NCBI RefSeq assembly: GCF_001544315.1
Contig: NZ_BCQG01000003.1
Coordinates: 1-64,000 of the forward strand
Length of the DNA stretch: 64,000 nt
Source: Geobacillus jurassicus NBRC 107829
Lineage (GTDB): Bacteria; Bacillota; Bacilli; Bacillales; Anoxybacillaceae
Direction of reading: 5' to 3'
The notes under the pieces were generated by a model. It did no database searches and had not been told where the DNA came from. It saw only the letters and a list, made by a program, of their open reading frames with translations. Made by a program: the position numbers and the translations under genes. Below, in pieces: positions 1 to 7,925 of the stretch (its first letter is position 1; each line of letters opens with the position of its first letter).

Positions 1-52
1 GTGTGCAAAAATGCCCGTTGCAATCTTAGAAAGTCAATGGTAAAATGAAGGT

Positions 53-170
53 GCTCTTGAAATAAGGGAGGCCTCGTTTAGAGGATTGAAACATGACTTT
101 GTGGCGTCTTTCTGGATAATAGTCTTTTAATGCTTGAAAAAGGAAGGCCTCGTTTTAGAGGATTTCGTTC
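53..170. CRISPR. Possible two-unit decayed CRISPR array tail
   Basis: Two imperfect copies of a roughly 39-nt unit lie at 53-92 and 132-170 with a 76-nt period. Both contain CTTGAAA..AGG..AGGCCTCGTTT..AGAGGATT, and the first ends in GATTGAAAC, the classic 3' end of many CRISPR repeats. Each carries a short CCTC/GAGG dyad. The second copy is degenerate at its 3' end, as the last repeat of an array often is. The intervening 39 nt would be a spacer. No third copy is seen in positions 1-52 and no cas gene is in the window, so a diverged intergenic duplication remains possible. Confidence 0.4.
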
Positions 171-206
171 CCCCGCATTCTTTTGCAGAAGGCGGGGGTG
201 TTTTTA
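170..206 (+). terminator. Rho-independent terminator upstream of mod
   Basis: CCCCCGC (170-176) pairs with GCGGGGG (192-198) and is followed by TGTTTTT. It abuts the second CRISPR-like repeat and would end transcription entering from outside the window. Confidence 0.6.
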
Positions 207-317
207 TGGAAAAAGGAAGGAAACCGCCGCGCCATGGCGAAATAATGGAAATAAGATTCGTGGACAAGCAGTCCCGCGCTACGGATCGAGCGGCGCGGGA
301 GGAGAGGGGAGCGTGCC

Positions 318-1751
318 ATGGCAAACGTCGGTGGGAGAAGGAAACAGGTGGCGGATGCAAGGCTTGAAGCGGTAAAGAAGCTCTTTCCTGAAGCGGTGGT
401 GGACGGGGACATCGATTGGGATCGGCTGCGGAAGGAACTCGGCTGTGGGGGTCGGGAAGAATCGTATGAGTTCACATGGCCGGGGAAGACGGAGGCGAAG
501 CGGTTGGCCGAGACACCCCCTAGAGGAGTGCTGCGCCTGGATCGGGCGGCGAGCAAGTGGTGGGAGACGACGAACAATTGGTATATTGAAGGGGACAACT
601 TAGAGGCGTTAAAGCTGCTGCGAACAACGCACGCAGGAACCATTCAAATGATTTACATCGACCCGCCGTACAATACCGGAAAATCGTTCACGTATAAAGA
701 CAATTGGCGCAAGGGGAAAGCAGCTCTTTCCAGCGGGATCCAGGAGGAAGCGCACGCTCATGCCGGCTGGCTCAATATGATGTATCCGCGCCTTTGGGTG
801 GCGAGAACGCTGTTGGCCGAGACGGGGGCGATCTTTATTTCCATTGATGATACGGAGCAGGCGAATTTGAAAAAAATGTGCGATGAAATTTTTGGTGAGC
901 GGAACTTTGTCGCAACGTTCATTTGGCAGCGGGCGTTTTCGCCCGTGAATATGAACAAGTTCGCCTCGCGCAACCATGACTTCATCCTATGTTATGCGAA
1001 AAATATCGACCGTTTAGCTTGGTACGGCTTGCCGCGCCATCCGGAAGCGGACGGGCGGTATGCCAATCCGGATAATGATCCGCGGGGGCCATGGACGTCA
1101 GGCGATTTGTCGGTCGGCCCGCCGATTCCGGAAAAGATTTATGACATCGTGACGCCAGGCGGCCGAGTTGTTTCACCGCCCAATGGGTATTGCTGGCGGG
1201 TGACGAAAGAGCGCTTCGCCGAGCTGGCAGCGGACAACCGCATTTGGTTTGGCAAAGACGGCAACGGGGTGCCGCGCTTGAAGCGGTTTTTAAGCGAAGT
1301 GAAGCCGACCGTGACGCCGCTTACGATTTGGACGCATGACGAAGTATCCCATTCGCAAGAGGCGAAAAAAGAGTTGAAGGAGCTGTTCGATGGGCTGGCG
1401 GTCATGGATTACCCGAAGCCGGTGAAGCTCATTCAGCGCATGGTGGCGTTGACAACGAGGGACGACGATCTCATCCTCGACTTTTTTTCCGGCTCGGCGA
1501 CAACAGCCCATGCGGTCATGCAGCAAAACGCCGAAGACGGCGGGCGGCGGTCGTTTATGATGGTGCAGCTTCCTGAGCGGCTTGCGGAAACGTCAGAGGC
1601 GTATCGGGCAGGGTTTCGGACAATTTGCGACATTGGCCGCGAGCGCATTCGCCGCGCGGGGGAGAAAATCGTCCGTGAAACGGGGAAGACGGAGCTTGAT
1701 ATCGGCTTTAAAGTGTTTTGGATTGAGAGAACAAACCAGCCCGCTCGCTAG
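318..1751 (+). CDS. mod: Type III restriction-modification DNA adenine methyltransferase (Mod), C-terminally truncated
   Basis: A 477-residue beta-class N6-adenine methyltransferase. The catalytic DPPYNTG motif (residues 115-121) precedes the SAM-binding FSGSATTAHA motif (about 388-396), with the target-recognition region between them, as in type III Mod proteins. Start ATG 318 has GAGGGGA about 8 nt upstream. Type III Mod proteins usually run past 600 residues. This one stops at residue 477, just after the GFKVF segment that normally leads into the C-terminal domain. Its last codons and stop lie inside a terminator-like hairpin. No res endonuclease gene follows. It is probably a relic or an orphan methylase; whether it still methylates cannot be judged. 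Confidence 0.85.
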   Translation: MANVGGRRKQVADARLEAVKKLFPEAVVDGDIDWDRLRKELGCGGREESYEFTWPGKTEAKRLAETPPRGVLRLDRAASKWWETTNNWYIEGDNLEALKLLRTTHAGTIQMIYIDPPYNTGKSFTYKDNWRKGKAALSSGIQEEAHAHAGWLNMMYPRLWVARTLLAETGAIFISIDDTEQANLKKMCDEIFGERNFVATFIWQRAFSPVNMNKFASRNHDFILCYAKNIDRLAWYGLPRHPEADGRYANPDNDPRGPWTSGDLSVGPPIPEKIYDIVTPGGRVVSPPNGYCWRVTKERFAELAADNRIWFGKDGNGVPRLKRFLSEVKPTVTPLTIWTHDEVSHSQEAKKELKELFDGLAVMDYPKPVKLIQRMVALTTRDDDLILDFFSGSATTAHAVMQQNAEDGGRRSFMMVQLPERLAETSEAYRAGFRTICDIGRERIRRAGEKIVRETGKTELDIGFKVFWIERTNQPAR

Positions 1752-1770
1752 GCGAACGGGCTGTTCCTTG
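1737..1770 (+). terminator. Hairpin overlapping the mod stop codon
   Basis: AGCCCGCTCGC and GGCGAACGGGCT form an approximately 11-bp stem with one mismatch; the TAG stop (1749-1751) lies in the loop. Only a weak T-rich tail follows (TTCCTTG). Confidence 0.45.
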
Positions 1771-1851
1771 ACTAGGTTGATGAAAGACGCTTTGGTTGAG
1801 GTGATACCCGTGTTTTCCGAGTCTCCGATGTCCAACGTTTCGGGCGTTTTT

Positions 1852-2163
1852 TTACAACGACGGCGCGGCCCAACGATTGTTGACAAACACATCATATTCC
1901 GCGGCAATTGTTTCCTTAAGCTCGGCCAAAGATGGAATGCCGTCGGCGAAAGTGTAGGTGTCAAGGCAAATGAGGGAGTATTCGTCACCGGGATCAAATA
2001 CGATGGTGACGACCTCTTCCGTTCCAGCGTCCACTTGCCGGACGGTGTCGCCGTCTTCCGGCTCAACGAGTACGTTTTGGTACGTTTCGCGGATGACGTA
2101 ATATCCTTCTTGCAATTGCTCGGCAAATAAATGCTCCATTTCCATCAGTTCGTGGACGATCAT
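1852..2163 (-). CDS. Conserved hypothetical acidic protein, 103 aa
   Basis: I do not recognise a family. The 103-residue product is strongly acidic and soluble, with no signal peptide or membrane segment. Its N-terminus is helical (MIVHELMEMEHLFAEQL) and its middle looks like alternating beta strands. A very good ribosome binding site (AGGAGGAC on the minus strand, 2170-2178) sits 7-8 nt before the ATG, which supports a real gene. It stands alone between mod and the permease gene and is read in the same direction as the permease. A hairpin terminator at 2344-2361 separates the two. Confidence 0.6.
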   Translation of the reverse strand: MIVHELMEMEHLFAEQLQEGYYVIRETYQNVLVEPEDGDTVRQVDAGTEEVVTIVFDPGDEYSLICLDTYTFADGIPSLAELKETIAAEYDVFVNNRWAAPSL

Positions 2164-2327
2164 TTTTTAGTCCTCCTGATTTGTGAAGTTTTTCTCAATG
2201 TCAGTATACAACGTAGCTGCTATCGATATAATAGATGCTGTGGAAAGTTCGAAAAGTTGTCATGTTTGTGTCTGTATGCCAAATGTAGACAAGGTTGAAT
2301 GCAGGATTGACAAGGGAAATAGCAGTT

Positions 2328-2361
2328 TCCTGCAAAAAGAAAGCGCCCTCGTGGGAGGGCG
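2328..2361 (-). terminator. Rho-independent terminator of the permease gene
   Basis: CGCCCTC (2344-2350) pairs with GAGGGCG (2355-2361). On the minus strand it is followed by CTTTCTTTTTGC. It lies about 70 nt downstream of the permease stop. Confidence 0.65.
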
Positions 2362-2430
2362 ATGTCAATGTGTACCGAAGGGGCTGCTTGTCTTCTATCA
2401 TCGATAGGCTGTTTAGGTGTAAATGACTCA

Positions 2431-3939
2431 TTATTTTGCAATTTCTGTAGGACGGTTATGTTTTGAATCGAAAAGGGTGATTTGTTCATACTCTCCTTCC
2501 TTTAATACGCTTTGGTCGTTTTTCATTAAGTAGGTGTAGACACCGATGGCAATGAACAATCCGAATGTCCACGCGTTGTCCCAAAGAAAACGAAGCGGTG
2601 GTATGAATAAACCAAGTACAGGAATAGCCACTCCTACAATCAATGCGTACATTCCGTTTTTGTTAAACCCATTTGCATAATTGTAACGGCCATTCGGTTC
2701 GTACAGTTCTTTTAAGTGCAACTGTCTTCGGCGAACGAGCCAATAGTCCGCAATAGCAATGCCGTCAATGGGTCCGAGCAAAGCAGCGTATGTGCCAAGC
2801 CAGCCGAATATATAATTTCCAAAGTTAGACATAATATACCACGGTTGCAATAAAATGGCGAATAGTCCTGTGATAATCGCGCCAATTCCAAATGTAATTC
2901 GCTTCGGATATAAATTTTCAATCGCCCGGGCAGGAGCAACCACATTAGCACCGACGTTTATAGTTACGGAAGAGATGACAATAATAATAGTTCCTAATAA
3001 GATGACAAATGGAGGAAATTTTGCTAAGAGCTGAACGGGATCCCAGATGGCTTGGCCGAAAATCACGATGGTTGCTGAAGTCACTGCGATGCCGATAAAG
3101 GAGAAAACCGTCATGGTAATGGGCAGAGAGAAACTTTGGGCGACCATTTGCGATTTTTGGCTTTGGGCGTATCGGCAAAAATCAGGGATGTTTAACGCCA
3201 ATGTGGCCCAAAAGCCGATGACGCCGGTTAAAGAAGGGAAGAAGACTTTCAAGAATTCGCCGGTTGTCTCGAACTTAGAAGGAGTCTCTAAAATAGGCCC
3301 CCATCCTCCAGCGTCTGTAAATGCCCAAATAAGTAAAATAACAGAAGAAATGCCTACAACAGGTGCCGCCACTGCACTTAGCTTTTTGATGGCTTCTGGG
3401 CCTCTATAAGCGATGCCGATATTTAAGATCCAAAATAATACAAATACAATGGCTGTATGTCCCGGTAAATTGCTCCATGAAGAGAATGATGCCATGAGCA
3501 GTGTGTCGATGGCTTCTGTTCCGATCCACGTATTGATTCCAAACCATCCGGCTGCTACAAGGGCCCGGGCTAAAGTGGGAATATGGGCGCCTTTATCTCC
3601 GAACCAAAGCCGGGCAAACACAGGATAAGGAATCCCGAATTTTGTTCCTGCATGGGAATTTAATAAAATTGGAATAAGGACGATCACATTCCCTAGAAAA
3701 ATGGTACCAACAGCTTGCCACCAGTTCATGCCTAAAGCAATCATGCCGCTGGCCATGGTGTATGAAGGAATGCATAAACACATTCCAATCCACAATGTAG
3801 CAAAATTGATCCCTTTCCATGAATGTTCTTGCCATGTTGTCGGACGCAAGTCATCATTCCATAAAGGACTTCTACTGACTTCTTGTGCGGCTTCCTCCGT
3901 TAAGACCACAATCCCATTGCGTTCCATTTGTGTTTTCAT
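2431..3939 (-). CDS. NCS1 family nucleobase/hydantoin:cation symporter
   Basis: A 502-residue polytopic membrane protein of the NCS1 family (Mhp1, PucI and allantoin permease type), with about 12 hydrophobic segments. The family-typical N-terminal stretch NDDLRPTTWQEHSWKGINF is followed by the first helix, and the conserved WFGINTWIG segment is present in TM3. It is divergent from the pyrimidine catabolic operon across a shared 347-bp control region, so uptake of uracil, thymine or dihydropyrimidine/hydantoin is the likely role. The exact substrate is inferred from context only. Its own terminator lies at 2328-2361. Confidence 0.88.
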   Translation of the reverse strand: MKTQMERNGIVVLTEEAAQEVSRSPLWNDDLRPTTWQEHSWKGINFATLWIGMCLCIPSYTMASGMIALGMNWWQAVGTIFLGNVIVLIPILLNSHAGTKFGIPYPVFARLWFGDKGAHIPTLARALVAAGWFGINTWIGTEAIDTLLMASFSSWSNLPGHTAIVFVLFWILNIGIAYRGPEAIKKLSAVAAPVVGISSVILLIWAFTDAGGWGPILETPSKFETTGEFLKVFFPSLTGVIGFWATLALNIPDFCRYAQSQKSQMVAQSFSLPITMTVFSFIGIAVTSATIVIFGQAIWDPVQLLAKFPPFVILLGTIIIVISSVTINVGANVVAPARAIENLYPKRITFGIGAIITGLFAILLQPWYIMSNFGNYIFGWLGTYAALLGPIDGIAIADYWLVRRRQLHLKELYEPNGRYNYANGFNKNGMYALIVGVAIPVLGLFIPPLRFLWDNAWTFGLFIAIGVYTYLMKNDQSVLKEGEYEQITLFDSKHNRPTEIAK

Positions 3940-4064
3940 TCATATCCCCCTTTTTTAAAAATCCTGTGTATAAAATCGAAATTTAAGAAAATTCTATCTA
4001 TAATACGTAAATTTTTCATTATACGATTTGTCAAATAAGAAAAGGAGAAATCTATTCATTATGT

Positions 4065-4091
4065 AAAATGTGTAAATATTCCTCACATTTT
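4065..4091. promoter_or_regulatory. TnrA/GlnR-type nitrogen box within a larger inverted repeat
   Basis: TGTAAATATTCCTCACA at 4071-4087 matches TGTNA-N7-TNACA exactly. It sits inside AAAATGTG-N11-CACATTTT (4065-4072 and 4084-4091), a perfect 8-bp inverted repeat that could be a second operator, for example for the PucR-type regulator encoded at 9964. TnrA activates nitrogen scavenging genes in Bacillus during nitrogen limitation. The distance to the visible -10 elements is not the usual -50, so the mode of action is uncertain. Confidence 0.6.
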
Positions 4092-4192
4092 GATGTTCTC
4101 ACCCCTAGGGAGCGGCTTCGGCTAGCTTGCATATTTATTTCGCTGAAATTTACATAGTGAACAATCAATGTTTTCTATTATTTAACAAAGTG

Positions 4193-4198
4193 TATAAT
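4193..4198 (+). promoter_or_regulatory. Candidate -10 element of the pyrimidine operon
   Basis: TATAAT lies about 90 nt upstream of the first operon start codon. No good -35 is seen (TTTTCT at 4171-4176 is the closest), which fits an activator-dependent promoter. Confidence 0.4.
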
Positions 4199-4286
4199 GA
4201 AAAGCTAGTGATTTACTATGTAGAATATTCTTAAAGTTCATTCCAATTATGAAAACCAGATAAAACGAAAAAGGAGTGATTGGGGC

Positions 4287-5177
4287 ATGGCCGATCAAGT
4301 GACCATTGGTTTGATCCAAGCTTCTCATAATGTGCATGGGGACGAGCCGGTTGAGGTTCATAAGGAAAAGGCGATTGAAAAGCATGTCAAGTTTGTCGAG
4401 GAGGCGAAAGATCGAGGAGCACAAATCATCTGTTTGCAAGAGATTTTCTATGGTCCGTATTTCTGCGCCGAGCAAAATACAAAATGGTATGATGCGGCAG
4501 AAGAAATTCCAAATGGCCCAACGACCAAAATATTCCAGGAAATAGCAAAACAACTGGGGGTAGTGATCGTTCTGCCGATTTATGAAAGGGAAGGAATTGC
4601 TACTTACTATAATACGGCAGCTGTCATTGATGCAGACGGAACCTACTTAGGAAAGTATCGCAAACAGCATATTCCGCATGTCGGGGTAGGAAACGAGGGA
4701 TGTGGATTTTGGGAAAAATTTTATTTTAAGCCTGGAAATTTAGGCTATCCGGTATTTGACACCGCCTTTGCCAAGATCGGCGTTTATATTTGTTATGACC
4801 GTCATTTTCCAGAGGGAGCGCGAATTTTAGGACTAAAAGGCGCTGAAATTGTGTTCAATCCATCCGCTACGGTAGCAGGTCTCTCCGAATATTTATGGAA
4901 ACTGGAACAACCGGCTCATGCCGTTGCCAACGGCTATTACGTAGCTGCCATCAATCGGGTTGGATATGAAGCGCCTTGGAACATGGGAGAGTTTTACGGG
5001 CAGTCTTACTTGGTTGATCCTAGAGGGAATTTTGTGGCCATGGGCAGCCGTGATCAAGATGAAGTGGTGATTGGCGTCATGAATAAGAAGATGATTCGGG
5101 AAGTGCGCGATACTTGGCAATTTTACCGTGATCGTCGTCCGGAAACCTATAGTGAAATGACGGCTTTACTTCCATAG
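4287..5177 (+). CDS. pydC: Beta-ureidopropionase (N-carbamoyl-beta-alanine amidohydrolase)
   Basis: A 296-residue nitrilase-superfamily hydrolase. The catalytic triad is visible as E52 (LQEIFYG), K126 (KYRKQHIP) and C169 (YICYDRHFPE). The last motif matches the carbamoylase and beta-ureidopropionase branch. It would hydrolyse N-carbamoyl-beta-alanine or N-carbamoyl-beta-aminoisobutyrate to the beta-amino acid, CO2 and NH3, the third step of reductive pyrimidine breakdown. It is the first gene of a tight operon with preT, preA and the dihydropyrimidinase gene. A good AAGGAG ribosome binding site precedes the ATG. A D-carbamoylase is the main alternative, but the context favours the pyrimidine role. 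Confidence 0.9.
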   Translation: MADQVTIGLIQASHNVHGDEPVEVHKEKAIEKHVKFVEEAKDRGAQIICLQEIFYGPYFCAEQNTKWYDAAEEIPNGPTTKIFQEIAKQLGVVIVLPIYEREGIATYYNTAAVIDADGTYLGKYRKQHIPHVGVGNEGCGFWEKFYFKPGNLGYPVFDTAFAKIGVYICYDRHFPEGARILGLKGAEIVFNPSATVAGLSEYLWKLEQPAHAVANGYYVAAINRVGYEAPWNMGEFYGQSYLVDPRGNFVAMGSRDQDEVVIGVMNKKMIREVRDTWQFYRDRRPETYSEMTALLP

Positions 5178-5203
5178 AAAGCAATGAGAAAGGGGATGAG
5201 GGA

Positions 5204-6601
5204 ATGACTCTATTCCCTTTCTTTAAAAATGACGCGTGGAGGGGGATGGAGATGGAGCAATCACGTTTGGAAAAGAACTTTGAAGAAGTAGAGCCTGGCT
5301 TGACAGATCGAGAAGCAATGGAAGAAGCGAATCGATGTTTGTACTGTTATGACGCTCCCTGTATTCGGGCTTGTCCGACAGGGATTGACATCCCTGCTTT
5401 TATCAAAAAAATTGCTTCTGGGAATGTAAAAGGGTCAGCGAAATCCATTATGCTGTCAAACCCGGTTGGCGCCAGTTGTGCAAGAGTGTGTCCGACAGAG
5501 GAATTATGTGAAGGGGCTTGTGTATTAAACCATTCTACAAAACCCATTATGATTGGAAAATTGCAGCGATATGCGACCGATTGGGCGATCCGAAATAAAG
5601 AAGTGTTATTCCAAGCGGGGCGAAAAAATGGAAAAACAGTGGCGGTTGTCGGCGGCGGCCCTGCTGGATTATCATCTGCCAGAGAACTAGCTCGTCTGGG
5701 ATATGAAGTGACCATTTTTGAAGCGGAGAACGAGGCAGGCGGGCTGAACACGTATGGCATTGTTTCCTTCCGCCTCCCCCAAAACATCTCGTTGTGGGAA
5801 GTCAATCAAATCAAAAGCTTAGGCGTACAAATCCGCACCAATACAAGGGTTGGTAAGGATATTGAAGTGAACGAGCTCCTAGAATGTTATGATGCTGTTG
5901 TTTTAGCTGTTGGCATGGGGAAAGTGCCAAAGCTAGGAATCCCGGGAGAAGACTTGGACGGAGTATATGACGCCATTGAGTTGATTAAAGAGACGAAAAC
6001 AAAACCGTTGACTGATCGGCTGGTGGGGAAAAGGGTAGTTGTGATAGGTGCGGGAAATACCGCGATTGATGCGGCTACCTGTTCCGTGCGTCTAGGAGCG
6101 GAAAATGTAAAAATTTTATATCGCCGGACGAAAGAAGAAATGACAGCTTATGAATTTGAGTATGAGTTTGCCAAACAGGACGGTGTCGAATTTCGTTGGC
6201 TAACAGCCCCCAAACGGATTATTGGCGACAGTAAGGGCAAGGTTACTCATGTTGAATGCGTTCGGATGGAATTGGGAGAAACAGACGCTGATGGCCGCCG
6301 CCGTCCTCTTCCGGTTGAGGGATCAGAATTGATTATGCCGGTTGATGTTGTGATTAAAGCCATTGGGCAAGAACGTCATATCGAATTGATTGAAGCTTTT
6401 GGATTGGAGCATGATCATGGCGTAGTCAAGGTGAATCCTGAAACATATCAAACGTCGAATCCGAAGGTGTTTGCTTGTGGGGATGTGATTTTTGAAAGAG
6501 GAAAAGGCGAAGCGATGGTGGTGGTGGCAGCGCAGCAAGGGAAGGAAGCTGCTTACGGGATTCATCAATATTTGACAAAGGCAGTGAGCGAAACGGCCTA
6601 A
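5204..6601 (+). CDS. preT: NAD-dependent dihydropyrimidine dehydrogenase, electron-transfer subunit PreT
   Basis: A 465-residue flavoprotein with glutamate-synthase-small-subunit architecture. The N-terminus carries Cys clusters for two 4Fe-4S centres (CLYCYDAPC..ACP and CARVCPTEELCEGAC). An FAD Rossmann motif (VAVVGGGPAGLSSA) and an NAD(P)H motif (VVVIGAGNTAIDAA) follow. It passes electrons between NADH and the PreA subunit. Two starts are plausible: ATG 5204 (GAAAGGGG upstream) and ATG 5252, which has the stronger GGAGGGGG at 5238-5245. The latter gives a 449-residue protein starting MEQSRLEKN. The stop lies 19 nt before preA. Confidence 0.9.
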   Translation: MTLFPFFKNDAWRGMEMEQSRLEKNFEEVEPGLTDREAMEEANRCLYCYDAPCIRACPTGIDIPAFIKKIASGNVKGSAKSIMLSNPVGASCARVCPTEELCEGACVLNHSTKPIMIGKLQRYATDWAIRNKEVLFQAGRKNGKTVAVVGGGPAGLSSARELARLGYEVTIFEAENEAGGLNTYGIVSFRLPQNISLWEVNQIKSLGVQIRTNTRVGKDIEVNELLECYDAVVLAVGMGKVPKLGIPGEDLDGVYDAIELIKETKTKPLTDRLVGKRVVVIGAGNTAIDAATCSVRLGAENVKILYRRTKEEMTAYEFEYEFAKQDGVEFRWLTAPKRIIGDSKGKVTHVECVRMELGETDADGRRRPLPVEGSELIMPVDVVIKAIGQERHIELIEAFGLEHDHGVVKVNPETYQTSNPKVFACGDVIFERGKGEAMVVVAAQQGKEAAYGIHQYLTKAVSETA

Positions 6602-6620
6602 ATGAGAGGAGGGAACGGCA

Positions 6621-7910
6621 ATGGCCGATTTAAGCATTAACTTAGCGGGAATCAAGTCCCCCAATCCATTTTGGCTCGCTTCCGCCCCTCCCACCAATTC
6701 GGGGTATCAAGTGCAAAGGGCATTTGAGGCGGGCTGGGGAGGAGCGGTATGGAAAACATTAGGGGAACCTATTTTGAATGTATCGTCCCGATTTGCAGCA
6801 ATCAGTTTTAACGGACAGAGAGTCATGGGCTTTAACAATATTGAATTAATCACGGATCGTCCTCTTGAGGAAAATTTAAAGGAAATTTATGAGACGAAAA
6901 AACGTTTTCCTGACCGGGCTGTAGTCGCTTCTTTGATGGTCGAGCCCAAGCGCGAAAAATGGCATGAGATTGTGAAGCGAGTAGAAGATGTGGGCGTGGA
7001 TGGGCTGGAGCTCAATTTTGGCTGTCCGCATGGAATGGCGGAACGGGGGATGGGATCGGCATCAGGTCAAGTGCCAGAATTGGTCGAACGACAGACATAT
7101 TGGGTCAAAGAGGTGGCACGCACCCCTGTCATTGTCAAATTAACTCCTAATATTACCGATATTACGGCGACCGCTGAAGCGGCTGCCCAAGGCGGGGCAG
7201 ATGCCATCAGTTTGATCAACACCATCAATAGTCTCATGGGGGTGGACTTAGATACGTGGAATACGATTCCACATGTAGCAGGAAAGGGGGCGCACGGGGG
7301 ATACTGCGGTCCGGCAGTAAAACCGATTGCTTTAAATATGGTGGCCGAATGCGCGCGACACCCACGTATCCGCATTCCGATTTCAGGAATTGGCGGGATC
7401 TCCAATTGGAGAGATGCCGTTGAATTCATGTTAATGGGGGCTACAGGAGTTCAAGTGTGCACGGCGGTTATGCACCATGGGTTTCGGATTATCGAGGATA
7501 TGATTGAAGGATTGAATCACTATCTTGATGAAAAAGGAATTGCTTCCGTAATGGATATTGTAGGAAAATCGGTGTCGAAGTATTCTGATTGGGGAGATTT
7601 GGACCTCAATTATAAGGTTGTGGCGCGAATTCATCGCGAGCGCTGTATTCAGTGCAATAAGTGCTATATTTCTTGTGAAGATGCTTCCCATCAATGTATT
7701 GAGCGTTGCATAGACGAAAACAGAAAAGAATATTTAAAAGTGCGCGAAGAAGATTGTGTAGGATGCAATTTATGTTCCATCGTCTGCCCGGTTGATGGAG
7801 CGATTGAGATGATCGAAGTGCCAAGCGAACATCCCCCGATGACATGGAATGAACGGCAAGCCGCCCTTGGCCGGCTGAGCGGTTGCAGTGTGGATATCAA
7901 ATCATTATAA
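6621..7910 (+). CDS. preA: NAD-dependent dihydropyrimidine dehydrogenase, catalytic subunit PreA
   Basis: A 429-residue protein with an N-terminal FMN-binding TIM barrel of the dihydroorotate/dihydropyrimidine dehydrogenase family (NFGCPHGM, KLTPNITDI, SGIGGISNW). A C-terminal ferredoxin domain carries two 4Fe-4S Cys sets (CIQCNKCYISC and CVGCNLCSIVCP, about residues 335-400). It reduces uracil and thymine to their dihydro forms with electrons relayed by PreT. The loop that in pig and human enzymes carries the catalytic Cys (GMGLACGQ) reads GMGSASGQ here, so the acid residue would be Ser148. AGGAGGGAACGGC precedes the ATG. Confidence 0.92.
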   Translation: MADLSINLAGIKSPNPFWLASAPPTNSGYQVQRAFEAGWGGAVWKTLGEPILNVSSRFAAISFNGQRVMGFNNIELITDRPLEENLKEIYETKKRFPDRAVVASLMVEPKREKWHEIVKRVEDVGVDGLELNFGCPHGMAERGMGSASGQVPELVERQTYWVKEVARTPVIVKLTPNITDITATAEAAAQGGADAISLINTINSLMGVDLDTWNTIPHVAGKGAHGGYCGPAVKPIALNMVAECARHPRIRIPISGIGGISNWRDAVEFMLMGATGVQVCTAVMHHGFRIIEDMIEGLNHYLDEKGIASVMDIVGKSVSKYSDWGDLDLNYKVVARIHRERCIQCNKCYISCEDASHQCIERCIDENRKEYLKVREEDCVGCNLCSIVCPVDGAIEMIEVPSEHPPMTWNERQAALGRLSGCSVDIKSL

Positions 7911-7925
7911 ATTAAGGAGGATATC

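Larger units (their letters stand above)
3940..4286. other. Divergent control region between permease and beta-ureidopropionase
   Basis: A 347-bp AT-rich region with no gene. It holds a perfect TnrA/GlnR box (4071-4087) nested in a longer inverted repeat (4065-4091). A TATAAT lies at 4193-4198 for the rightward operon without a convincing -35. A TATAAT on the minus strand at 4023-4018 is a possible leftward promoter for the permease. Confidence 0.6.

Noticed and set aside
318-2430. Complete type III restriction-modification system
   Set aside because: No res helicase/endonuclease gene follows mod, and Mod itself is truncated.
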